Notes under the pieces: generated by a model
What the model saw: the letters and a program-made list of their open reading frames with translations, nothing else
Databases searched by the model: none
What the model was told of the DNA's origin: nothing
Program-made: the position numbers and the translations under genes
Part shown: one piece after another, positions 51,656 through 61,989 of the stretch
Numbering within the stretch: position 1 is the first letter of the stretch
Layout: each line of letters starts with the position of its first letter
Assembly (NCBI RefSeq): GCF_964340395.1
Contig: NC_135557.1
Coordinates: 2,713,216 to 2,777,215, forward strand
Length of the DNA: 64,000 nucleotides
Origin: Glandiceps talaboti
Taxonomy: Eukaryota > Hemichordata > Enteropneusta > Spengelidae
Reading direction: 5' to 3'

Positions 51656-52019
51656 TTGACATGTAAGTTTTCTACTTCAAGTTTAGATTGAGAAACAGAC
51701 ATGTTTTGAACAAATCACTTCTTCTTCAGTGTCTAACTGGATCTGACAGAATGATCCAAATTTGCTTCGACTAAACTGGATGTGTGAAAGGTTTATAGCT
51801 TCAATACATATAGTAACTGTCCACCTTCTGTGATGATGTCACTGTAGATTGGTGGAATGTCATATTTTCCTACATTGGCATTAAGTGATGGATTGTTGAC
51901 TTTGATGTACATGGCCTCCAATAGTCTTCTTTTGTCCAAGTTTTGTTCCCTGTCGATGATCTTGTCAATGTCAACTGATTAGCACAACTGAAGTTCTTGG
52001 GCTCAGTAGTGCTATGTAG
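51656..52019. other. Non-tandem intron sequence
   Basis: About 360 bp without tandem structure or recognisable coding sequence, between the 24-bp array and the dispersed repeat. Confidence 0.5.
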
Positions 52020-53240
52020 GCATGACAAAGTGTCTGTCTGGTTGGCTGCCTGTGTGGATGTGTGTGTATGTGTGTAAACAACTTAAAGTCAAAAACTGTT
52101 GGACCAATTGCCATGAGATTTGGTGGGTATATTAACGTGGGTGTCTAATTGAGAAATTGTTCAAATCAAAATGATCTTATCACCGGTTTGTGATTGATTT
52201 GGGTCAAAAAATGTGATTTTTGGTAAAAAAAAAACTTCAACTCAAAATTACTAGGCAGATCATTCTGAAATTTGTTGAGAACATTCTTAGGGGTGTTTAG
52301 ATTAAGAATTGTTCATAACATGATGATCGCATTAGTTATATGCAAATTAGGGCTAAAAATGTGTCTTTTTTGGTCAAAAATCTATAATTCCAAAATAATT
52401 GAGCAGATTGGTTTGAAATTTGATGGGAAGGTAGTGTATAGATTAAGTATTGTTCATGAGATGATGAGTCCATCAGTGATATGCAAATTAGGTCTAAAAT
52501 GTGTCTTTTTGGTCAAAAATCTATAATTCCAAAACTGCCTAGTAGATTGAGCTGAAATTTAAAGGGGTGCATCTGGGCATGTGTAGATGAAGCATGTATT
52601 CATAACGTAATAATCGGATTAGTCATATGCAAATTAGGTCTATAAATGTGATATTTGGTCAAAACCTTTTACCTCAAAAACTACTCAATGGATAGGGCTG
52701 ATGGCCACATGATGTTTCTACAAGTGTTAAACTACAGACTTCAAGATGTAGTGACACAACTCACTCGGACAACCTTGAACACACCCTTACCAACAGTCAA
52801 ATGTCAGTATGTTCTGCAAAGATAACCATTTTTTTGGTAAGCAAGTGAATAAACATTCAAATAATATATAAATATGGATAGTAACAAGACACTTCCCATA
52901 GCAACACCCAAATGGTGGTGTATATTGAATACACAAGTGGATAAACATACATTATGTAAACTTGGTGCCTAGCAACAAGGCTATGCCCATAGTAACAGCC
53001 AAGTGATGGTGTATATTGCAAAGATAACAACAGGTGTGGATAGACAAGTTGATAATAAACATTCAAAAAATGAACATGTATGCCTAGCGTAAAATAATAC
53101 CCTGTAGTCATAGAGATATGATGTTATGTATTGCAAAGATAACAACTGGAATTGTTTAAACACAAATTGACATGTATTCACCCAGCAACTAAGAAATTAC
53201 CCAACTGTGAAATTGTTGTATATCGGTAAAAATGGGGATA
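52020..53240. repeat. Composite dispersed repeat, copy 2 (families Y and Z)
   Basis: Starts with a TCTG/TGTG-rich head (52030-52075). Four diverged ~150-bp subrepeats follow (ATATGCAAATTAG, TTTGGTCAAAAATCTATAAT, CTGAAATTTG), then Z-type CCATAGCAACA and CCCATAGTAACAGCC units. Same order and strand as at 44868-46140. Open frames inside it are short and unsupported. Confidence 0.7.
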
Positions 53241-53282
53241 GATTAGCATGTAAATAAACATTTATTTATTTTTTTAGAAATT

Positions 53283-53412
53283 TAACAGATGAACTGTACC
53301 ATTAATGCTACAATACCATTGGTGCTAACAGATGAACTGTACCATTAATGCTACAATACCATTGGTGCTAACAGATGAACTGTACCATTAATGCTACAAT
53401 GCCATTGGTGCT
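53283..53412. repeat. 43-bp tandem repeat, three copies
   Basis: AACAGATGAACTGTACCATT, AATGCTACAATACCATTGGTGCT, ending 29 bp before the acceptor at 53441. Confidence 0.95.
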
Positions 53413-53441
53413 ACATTATTATTATTTTTGTTTCATTTCAG

Positions 53442-53561
53442 AAATATTTAATTAAATTAGAATCTTCACTAGCTAAATCAAGTTTTGATTTCACTTTACC
53501 TGAAGTAAGCTTTACAACTGATGGTTATCATAAACACGTCACCATCAAATTTGAACCCAAG
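53442..53561 (+). CDS. NOMO: NOMO exon v (residues 911-950)
   Basis: Acceptor TTTCATTTCAG, donor AAG|GTGAGT, phase 0, 40 codons. It encodes KYLIKLESSLAKSSFDFTLP and EVSFTTDGYHKHVTIKFEPK, the last lumenal domain; vertebrates have LPQVSFTAVGYHKHITLIFNP. Confidence 0.96.
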
Positions 53562-53734
53562 GTGAGTCACAAGACATTAGTGTGTGTGGGTGTGTGTGTC
53601 TGTCTGTGTTATAACACTGAAAAGACAGTGAGGTAACAACCCTGAGAGCAAACTGCATATGGATTCAGTTCCCTCTAGATATGTCATGGTCTTTCAATCC
53701 TGCCATAGGAGTCAACTATGGTTATAACAGCTAG

Positions 53735-56700
53735 TAACCTACACCTAGTAATGTACAGCTAGTACCCTCCTACACCTAGTAACCTACAGCTAGTAACCTC
53801 CTACACCTAGTAACGTACAGCTAGTAACCTACACCTAGTAACCTACAGCTAGTAACCTCCTACACCTAGTAACCTACAGCTAGTAACCTCCTACACCTAG
53901 TAACCTACACCTAGTAACCTCCTACACCTAGTAACGTACAGCTAGTAACCTCCTACACCTAGTAACCTACAGCTAGTAACCTCCTACACCTAGTAACCTA
54001 CAGCTAGTAACGTACAGCTAGTAACCTCCTACACCTAGTAACGTACAGCTAGTAACCTCCTACACCTAGTAACCTACAGCTAGTAACCTCCTACACCTAG
54101 TAACCTACAGCTAGTAACGTACAGCTAGTAACCTCCTACACCTAGTAACGTACAGCTAATAACCTACACCTAGTAACCTACAGCTAGTAACCTCCTACAC
54201 CTAGTAACCTACAGCTAGTAACCTCCTACACCTAGTAACCTACACCTAGTAACCTCCTACACCTAGTAACCTACATCTAGTAACCTCCTACACCTAGTAA
54301 CCTACAGCTAGTAACCTCCTACACCTAGTAACCTACAGCTAGTAACCTCCTACACCTAGTAACGTACAGCTAGTAACCTCCTACACCTAGTAACCTACAG
54401 CTAGTAACCTCCTACACCTAGTAACCTACAGCCAGTAACCTCCTACACCTAGTAACCTACAGCTAGTAACCTACAGCTAGTAACCTACAGCCAGTAACCT
54501 CCTACACCTAGTAACCTACACCTAGTAACCTCCTACACCTAGTAACATACAGCTAGTAACCTCCTACACCTAGTAACGTACAGCTAGTAACCTCCTACAC
54601 CTAGTAACCTACAGCTAGTAACCTCCTACACCTAGTAACGTACAGCTAGTAACCTCCTACACCTAGTAACCTACAGCTAGTAACCTCCTACACCTAGTAA
54701 CCTACAGCTAGTAACCTCCTACACCTAGTAACCTACAGCTAGTAACCTCCTACACCTAGTAACCTACAGCTAGTAACCTCCTACACCTAGTAACCTACAG
54801 CTAGTAACCTCCTACACCTAGTAACCTACAGCTAGTAACCTCCTACACCTAGTAACCTACAGCTAGTAACCTCCTACACCTAGTAACCTACAGCTAGTAA
54901 CCTCCTACACCTAGTAACCTACAGCTAGTAACCTCCTACACCTAGTAACCTACAGCTAGTAACCTCCTACACCTAGTAACCTACAGCTAGTAACCTCCTA
55001 CACCTAGTAACCTACAGCTAGTAACCTCCTACACCTAGTAACCTACAGCTAGTAACCTCCTACACCTAGTAACCTACAGCTAGTAACCTCCTACACCTAG
55101 TAACCTACAGCTAGTAACCTCCTACACCTAGTAACCTACAGCTAGTAACCTCCTACACCTAGTAACCTACAGCTAGTAACCTCCTACACCTAGTAACCTA
55201 CAGCTAGTAACCTCCTACACCTAGTAACGTACAGCTAGTAACCTCCTACACCTAGTAACCTACAGCTAGTAACCTCCTACACCTAGTAACATACAGCTAG
55301 TAACCTCCTACACCCAGTAACGTACAGCTAGTAACCTCCTACACCCAGTAACGTACAGCTGGTAACCTCCTACACCCAGTAACCTACAGCTAGTAACCTC
55401 CTACACCTAGTAACCTACAGCTAGTAACCTCCTACACCTAGTAACCTACAGCTAGTAACCTCCTACACCTAGTAACGTACAACTAGTAACCTCCTACACC
55501 TAGTAACGTACAGCTAGTAACCTCCTACACCTAGTAACCTACAGCCAGTAACCTCCTACACCTAGTAACATACAGCTAGTAACCTCCTACACCAAGTAAC
55601 CTACAGCCAGTAACCTCCTACACCTAGTAACATACAGCTAGTAACCTCCTACACCTAGTAACCTACACCTAGTAACATACACCTAGTAATGTACAGCTAG
55701 TAACCTCCTACACCTAGTAACATACAGCTAGTAACCTCCTACACCTAGTAACCTACAGCTAGTAACCTCCTACAGCTAGTAACCTCCTACACCTAGTAAC
55801 CTACAGCTAGTAACCTCCTACACCTAGTAACCTACACCTAGTAACCTCCTACACCTAGTAACCTACAGCTAGTAACCTCCTACACCTAGTAACCTACACC
55901 TAGTAACCTCCTACACCTAGTAACATACAGCTAGTAACCTACACCTAGTAACCTCCTACACCTAGTAACCTACAGCTAGTAACCTCCTACACCTAGTAAC
56001 CTACAGCTAGTAACCTCCTACACCTAGTAACCTACACCTAGTAACCTCCTACACCTAGTAACATACAGCTAGTAACCTCCTACACCTAGTAACCTACAGC
56101 TAGTAACCTCCTACACCTAGTAACCTCCTACACCTAGTAACCTACACCTAGTAACCTCCTACACCTAGTAACCTACAGCCAGTAACCTCCTACACCTAGT
56201 AACGTACAGCTAGTAACCTCCTACACCTAGTAACCTACAGCTAGTAACCTCCTACACCTAGTAACATACAGCTAGTAACCTCCTACACCTAGTAACGTAC
56301 AGCTAGTAACCTCCTACACCTAGTAACCTACAGCCAGTAACCTCCTACACCTAGTAACGTACAGCTAGTAACCTCCTACACCTAGTAACATACAACTAGT
56401 AACCTCCTACACCTAGTAACATACAGCTAGTAACCTCCTACACCTAGTAACGTACAGCTAGTAACCTACACCTAGTAACATACAGCTAGTAACCTCCTAC
56501 ACCTAGTAACCTACAGCCAGTAACCTCCTACACCTAGTAACATACAGCTAGTAACCTCCTACACCTAGTAACCTACAGCTAGTAACCTCCTACACCTAGT
56601 AACGTACAGCTAGTAACCTCCTACACCTAGTAACCTACACCTAGTAACGTACAGCTAGTAACCTCCTACACCTAGTAACGTACAGCTAGTAACCTCCTAC

Positions 56701-57690
56701 ACCTAGTAACATACAGCTAGTAACCTCCTACACCTAGTAACCTACAGCTAGTAACCTCCTACACCTAGTAACATACAGCTAGTAACCTCCTACACCTAGT
56801 AACCTACACCTAGTAACCTCCTACACCTAGTAACATACAGCTAGTAACCTCCTACACCTAGTAACCTACACCTAGTAACCTCCTACACCTAGTAACATAC
56901 AGCTAGTAACCTCCTACACCTAGTAACCTACACCTAGTAACCTCCTACACCTAGTAATGTACAGCTAGTAACCTCCTACACCTAGTAATGTACAGCTAGT
57001 AACCTCCTACACCTAGTAACCTCCTACACCTAGTAACCTCCTACACCTAGTAACCTACAGCTAGTAACCTCCTACACCTAGTAACCTACAGCTAGTAACC
57101 TCCTACACCTAGTAACGTACAGCTAGTAACCTCCTACACCTAGTAACCTACAGCTAGTAACCTCCTACACCTAGTAACATACAGCTAGTAACCTCCTACA
57201 CCTAGTAACATACAGCTAGTAACCTCCTACACCTAGTAACCTACAGCTAGTAACCTCCTACACCTAGTAACCTACAGCTAGTAACCTCCTACACCTAGTA
57301 ACATACAGCTAGTAACCTCCTACACCTAGTAACCTACAGCTAGTAACCTCCTACACCTAGTAACGTACAGCTAGTAACCTCCTACACCTAGTAACATACA
57401 GCTAGTAACCTCCTACACCTAGTAACCTACACCTAGTAACCTCCTACACCTAGTAACATACAGCTAGTAACCTCCTACACCTAGTAACCTACAGCCAGTA
57501 ACCTCCTACACGGTACACCTAGTAACCTACAGCCAGTAACCTCCTACACGGTACACCTAGTAACCTACAGCTAGTAACCTCCTACACCTAGTAACCTACA
57601 GCCAGTAACCTCCTACACCTAGTAACCTACAGCTAGTAACCTCCTACATCTAGTAACCTCCTACAGCCAGTAACCTTCTACAGCTAGTAA
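53735..57690. repeat. 31-bp minisatellite, ~125 copies (4 kb)
   Basis: The unit is CTCCTACACCTAGTAACCTA CAGCTAGTAAC, itself two related half-units (CTACACCTAGTAAC and CTACAGCTAGTAAC). Copies vary as ACCTAC, ACGTAC or ACATAC and CAGCTAG/CAGCCAG. The middle (about 54660-55200) is almost perfectly homogeneous while the edges are diverse. Confidence 0.96.
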
Positions 57691-58012
57691 AGATTCTATA
57701 TATAATCCCACACAATCAATATTAGATTTTCGTCATAATGCTCCAAGCATAATTCCACTGACTAATACAAATACAAGCCACAGGTGAAAATTTGTAGTCC
57801 ATGAAATCATACAAGGAGCATTATGACATAACACTAAGTAAACATTAATTTGGTTGGATTAAAATGTATATATTTATTACATATATATAATCCATATATT
57901 TTTTAACAATTTTGAATAAAATGTTATGAATACTGCAATGTTTCATTGAACTGTATACTTTATCGCGTACCAAAAAATGGTGTCTGATGGCTAAGCAAAT
58001 TATGTAACTGCA
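57691..58012. other. Non-tandem intron sequence with a 13-bp inverted repeat
   Basis: AT-rich sequence. GTCATAATGCTCC (57732-57744) and its exact complement GGAGCATTATGAC (57815-57827) are 70 bp apart, possibly a degraded MITE. Confidence 0.6.
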
Positions 58013-58272
58013 CGACCTGTTGTGAGGTCAATCACATGACCTGTTGTGAGGTCAATCACATGACCTGTTGTGAGGTCAATCACATGACCTGTTGTGAGGT
58101 CAATCACATGACCTGTTGTGAGGTCAATCACATGACCTGTTGTGAGGTCAATCACATGACCTGTTGTGAGGTCAATCACATGACCTGTGGTGGGGTCAAT
58201 CACATGACCTGTTGTGAGGTCAATCACATGACCTGTGGTGAGGTCAATCACATGACCTGTTGTGAGGTCAAG
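58013..58272. repeat. 24-bp array of paired AGGTCA half-sites, 11 copies
   Basis: The unit is TGACCTGTTGTGAGGTCA plus ATCACA. TGACCT-N6-AGGTCA is an everted repeat with 6-bp spacing. Across the unit border AGGTCA-N6-TGACCT is an inverted repeat with the same spacing. Two copies have GTGGTG. The match to nuclear-receptor half-sites is exact; function is not shown. Confidence 0.95.
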
Positions 58273-58752
58273 CATATATATGATCTCGAGGTCAGATTGT
58301 GTTGTTATTATTGATTCTAACTTTGTGATGTAGATATAATGTCAAATTTAGTTTTAAAATATAAGTAAACCTTGTCTGAATAAAGCATTTGTTCCGTCAT
58401 TTTAATTATATTTGTTCTAGAATTTTATAAGTTCGGAGCTCTAGCTCAGAGTTTGATGGAATAATGTGCCACTACATACAGGAAAGTAATCGTCATCGAT
58501 CATTAGCATGATTTTTGATTGAATTAAATACAAATAAAAGTTCCTAAGGATGTATGTGAAGTAATGTGTGTGTATTTACCAGTTTTGAAAATATATATTT
58601 ATTAATGTAATGGTAGTGGCATGCATACCATGGCAGGAACAAGTAAAAAAAAAAGTGAGTAGAACGGGTGATTTTGGTTTTTAATCTGTCGTGATTGACA
58701 TCACACATGTGATTATGTAATAACAGCTGTTGATTTGTTTTTTATTTTATAG
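58273..58752. other. Non-tandem intron 3' part
   Basis: About 480 bp of AT-rich sequence up to the acceptor TTTTTTATTTTATAG. Nothing was recognised. Confidence 0.5.
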
Positions 58753-58845
58753 CGTCGTAGTTTAGATCAAGACATAGCACAGGGATCATATATAGCTCTA
58801 CCACTTATTATCCTTGCTATATTTGTAGCCTATAATCACACAAAG
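58753..58845 (+). CDS. NOMO: NOMO exon w (residues 951-981): membrane segment
   Basis: Acceptor TTTTATTTTATAG, donor AAG|GTAAGG, phase 0, 31 codons. It encodes LDQDIAQGSYIALPLIILAI then FVAYNHTK. Residues about 962-978 are the single C-terminal transmembrane helix. QDIAQGSYIALPL is identical in vertebrate NOMO. Confidence 0.96.
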
Positions 58846-58900
58846 GTAAGGTTACCATGGTAATACTAGTATTTGTCATTCTATATTATGCATGCGTGCT

Positions 58901-58931
<31 letters not shown>

Positions 58932-59204
58932 TTTGTATTACTTGTAGTGTGTAGATGAATATTTGTTCAAATGAAAGTGATCAAATCAGTCAATTACAAG
59001 TTACCTCCAAAACAGTGATTTTTGTTTAAAATTTTGCAAAAATAACAACATAGATGGTTTGGCAGGTTTCACAAGATAATATTATTCTGATACCCTTCCT
59101 TTTACTGAGAAGGAAGACACGGTGATCTCCCCTATCCTTATGAAAAACTGAAACCAGGTAACGCCACCACCCCCGCATAAAAACTGAATTAATTCACCTT
59201 ACTA

Positions 59205-60096
59205 AGTAGTCCTAATCAGTGTCTGAGTAATCTGAGTCAGTGGGACTAGTACTGAGTAATCTGAATCAGTGTGAATAGTACTAAGTAATCTGAATCAGTG
59301 TGAATAGTACTAAGTAATCTGAATCAGTGTGAATAGTACTAAGTAATCTGAATCAGTGTGACTAGTACTAAGTAATCTGAATCAGTGTGAATAGTACTAA
59401 GTAACCTGAGTCGAGTACTAAGTAATCTGAATCAGTGTGAATAGTACTAAGTAATCTGAATCAGTGTGAATAGTACTAAGTAATCTGAGTCGAGTACTAA
59501 GTAATCTGAATCAGTGTGAATAGTACTAAGTAATCTGAATCAGTGTGAATAGTACTAAGTAATCTGAATCAGTGTGAATAGTACTAAGTAATCTGAATCA
59601 GTGTGAATAGTACTAAGTAATCTGAATCAGTGTGAATAGTACTAAGTAATCTGAATCAGTGTGAATAGTACTAAGTAATCTGAATCAGTGTGAATAGTAC
59701 TAAGTAATCTGAGTCGAGTACTAAGTAATCTGAATCAGTGTGAATAGTACTAAGTAATCTGAATCAGTGTGAATAGTACTAAGTAATCTGAATCAGTGTG
59801 AATAGTACTAAGTAATCTGAAATCAGTGTGAATAGTACTAAGTAATCTGAATCAGTGTGAATAGTACTAAGTAATCTGAATCAGTGTGAATAGTACTAAG
59901 TAATCTGAATCAGTGTGAATAGTACTAAGTAATCTGAATCAGTGTGAATAGTACTAAGTAATCTGAGTCGAGTACTAAGTAATCTGAATCAGTGTGAATA
60001 GTACTAAGTAATCTGAAATCAGTGTGAATAGTACTAAGTAATCTGAATCAGTGTGAATAGTACTAAGTAATCTGAATCAGTGTGAATAGTACTAAG
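59205..60096. repeat. 29-bp minisatellite, ~30 copies
   Basis: The unit is TACTAAGTAATCTGAATCAG TGTGAATAG. A 20-bp short form (AATCTGAGTCGAGTACTAAGT) occurs five times, and a GAAATCAG insertion twice. Each unit has a branchpoint-like TACTAAG. The array ends about 62 bp before the last acceptor. Confidence 0.95.
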
Positions 60097-60158
60097 TGAA
60101 ACTATGATATATATAGTGGTACTAATTCTAACATTCTAAATCTGTGTTTGTATTTCAG

Positions 60159-60314
60159 GTTCTTCCCTTCATTCAGCAGTTCTCACAGAGTGTGAAAACA
60201 TACAGTACAGCAAGTAGTATTACTACTAGTAGTAGAACTAGTGTAGACAGAGGGGCTCTACTAACAGAAGACAATGTCAAACCTAGAAAGAAGGTTAAAC
60301 CCAGGAAAACATAG
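60159..60314 (+). CDS. NOMO: NOMO terminal exon x (residues 982-1032 and stop)
   Basis: Acceptor TTTGTATTTCAG, phase 0. It encodes VLPFIQQFSQSVKTY, a Ser/Thr-rich stretch, then EDNVKPRKKVKPRKT and TAG. This is the short cytosolic tail, Lys/Arg-rich at the end as in vertebrate NOMO although the sequence differs. The stop codon lies inside a 42-bp duplication. Confidence 0.94.
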   Translation, partial: VLPFIQQFSQSVKTYSTASSITTSSRTSVDRGALLTEDNVKPRKKVKPRKT

Positions 60315-60384
60315 CAGCAAACTAAGGGTGCCATATTTAAATCCAGGAAAACATAAGAGTAAACTAAGGGTGCCACATTTAATT
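60301..60384 (+). repeat. 42-bp tandem duplication across the stop codon
   Basis: CCAGGAAAACATAGCAGCAA at 60301 and CCAGGAAAACATAAGAGTAA at 60343. The first copy holds the coding end and TAG; the second would be 3' UTR and has TAA at the same place. Confidence 0.9.
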
Positions 60385-61195
60385 CTATGTTTCTTATCAC
60401 AACACCTTAAAATCATTGGTTAGCTGATCGATTAAAAATATTAGTAAAAAGTAAAAAAAAAAGAAAAAATCAAGTCTATGTGTACATGTTGGTAATACTT
60501 TTATTTAATAAACATACTATGGACTTTCTGAATGACCATAAAAAGGTTTTCTAAATAACTTAGAAATGCCTATGAAAGTCAGAAGGAAGCTTTGAATGAC
60601 TTGTTCTTGGTTTTGTTAAAAGTTCTCAAATTTCAGCAATAAGTAATGATGTTGGCTCAGATACACTCATTGGGTCGCAGTCATACAAAGTGGTGTAGTT
60701 TTTTTCTTATCCTACCATAGAGGGCATCATTTTTATATTACTTTGCCAGAGTCCATCAGGTCTAGAGAAACGTAAAGTACAGCCGCTGTAACCAACAAGA
60801 CTTGTTGTCAAGTAGAGTGTTATCTTGTGACGTGATACCAGAGATGTACTGAAGATTTCAAGTTACCAGTGGCCTTTAGTTGCAGAGTTGTGTAACAATA
60901 CATGTACTGAAGTTGTAGAGTTGTGTACTAACACTGTAACAGCTATGTAGTCTGATTGTGTGGTATTAAAGTAACTGTTACAAACCATAAAGATATCTGA
61001 GGTTAATATAAACAGTGATATTGGATTCATTAATACTTCTATGTCTACTCTATTCAACTTTCTAGTCACAAAGTTATAGGTGTAGTTTTAAACCAATTTC
61101 TGTCTCTGACAAGTTTTATTAATTTTTGTCTTTTTTCACCATGGTATGTACTAGTTAAGAGAAAACAAAATAAAAAAACAAAAACATTTTACACC
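60315..61195 (+). other. Putative 3' UTR and flank of NOMO
   Basis: Non-repetitive AT-rich sequence after the stop, with candidate poly(A) signals at 60431, 60507 and about 61169. The actual transcript end cannot be fixed from sequence. Short minus-strand frames here are unsupported. Confidence 0.6.
60507..60512 (+). terminator. NOMO: Candidate polyadenylation signal AATAAA
   Basis: A canonical AATAAA 193 bp after the stop codon. A weaker ATTAAA lies at 60431-60436 and another AATAAA at about 61169. Usage is inferred from position only. Confidence 0.55.
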
Positions 61196-61199
61196 GAGT

Positions 61200-61850
61200 A
61201 ATTGGTAGATGTGATGAATTTAAGAAATGGAGCTGGTGGGGGTGTAGCACAACTGATTAAGGATTTGTGTTGTGCTTATGTCATGGTAGTCTGTGTCTGT
61301 GTTTGTGTGTGTCTGTGTCTGTATCTATGTCTGTGTCTGTCTGTATCTGTCTATGTCTGTGTCTGTATCTGTCTGTCTGTCTGTGTCTACCGGTATGTCT
61401 GTGTGTGTATGTCTGTGACTAGTATCTATGTGTCTGTGGTTATGGCTGTGTATGTCTGTGTCTATGTCTGTGACTAGTATCTATGCCTGCGTCTATGTCT
61501 GTCTATGTCTGTGACTAGTATCTATGTGTCTGCGTCTATGTCTATGTCTGTCTATGTCTGTGACTAGTATCTATGTGTCTGTGTCTATGTCTATCTATGT
61601 CTGTGACTAGTATCTATGTGTCTGTGTCTATGTCTGTCTATGTCTGTGACTAGTATCTATGTGTCTGTGTCTATGTCTGTGACTAGTATCTATGTGTCTG
61701 TGTCTCTGTCTGTCTCTGTCTGTGTCTATGTCTGTCTATGTCTGTCTATGTCTATGTCTGTCTATGTCTGTGACTAGTATATGTGTCTATGTCTGTCTAT
61801 GTCTGTGTCTATGTCTGTGTCTATGTCTGTGTGTATTGGGCTGATTGAAA
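61200..61850. repeat. TCTG/TCTA-rich microsatellite region
   Basis: From about 61290, irregular TGTCTG, TCTATG and TGTGTC steps carry a recurring TGTGACTAGTATCTATG motif (61415, 61470, 61510, 61560 and on). The 91-codon frame at 61202 is low-complexity and not supported. Confidence 0.9.
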
Positions 61851-61989
61851 TGAGCCATGGTGGCAATGTTACTTTGGAGTCAAGGCAAAATAATCGAATG
61901 AATAATTGGGTCTAAAGTTATTTTGGGAAAAAAATTAAACTCAAGAACTGGGGGTGGGGGATTGGTCTAAAAAAATGGTATAGTGATGT

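Larger units (their letters stand above)
5044..60314 (+). other. NOMO: NOMO gene, exons from residue ~190 to the stop (5' end outside window)
   Basis: Twenty-four exons with GT-AG borders and matching phases sum to 3,099 nt (1,032 residues plus TAG). The product matches vertebrate NOMO along its whole length. Landmarks are SGYDVTGEVKSEGEP, ITPNTPQLPDIIAT, NVLPGKY, SSIETEPP with GPLKSVQ, NLLFYPGS, PMMKEYRFDPNSQ, SCYGRITSLNGE, GYHKHVTIKFEP and QDIAQGSYIALPL. Family knowledge: NOMO is a type I ER membrane protein with a lumenal rod of about twelve Ig-like or carboxypeptidase-regulatory-like domains. It pairs with nicalin and TMEM147 in the BOS complex of the multipass translocon, and was first described as a modulator of Nodal signalling. 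Visible here are about nine repeats of the DGxY/F...PGxY pattern, then one C-terminal membrane segment and a short basic tail. The signal peptide and first domains are missing because they lie upstream of position 1. About 94% of the span is intron, nearly all tandem repeat. Identification is confident; splice sites come from homology and consensus, not transcripts. Confidence 0.95.

Noticed and set aside
58036-58314. MTCCEVNH repeat peptide (92 codons)
   Set aside because: By-product of the 24-bp half-site array; both strands are open and it lies in an intron.
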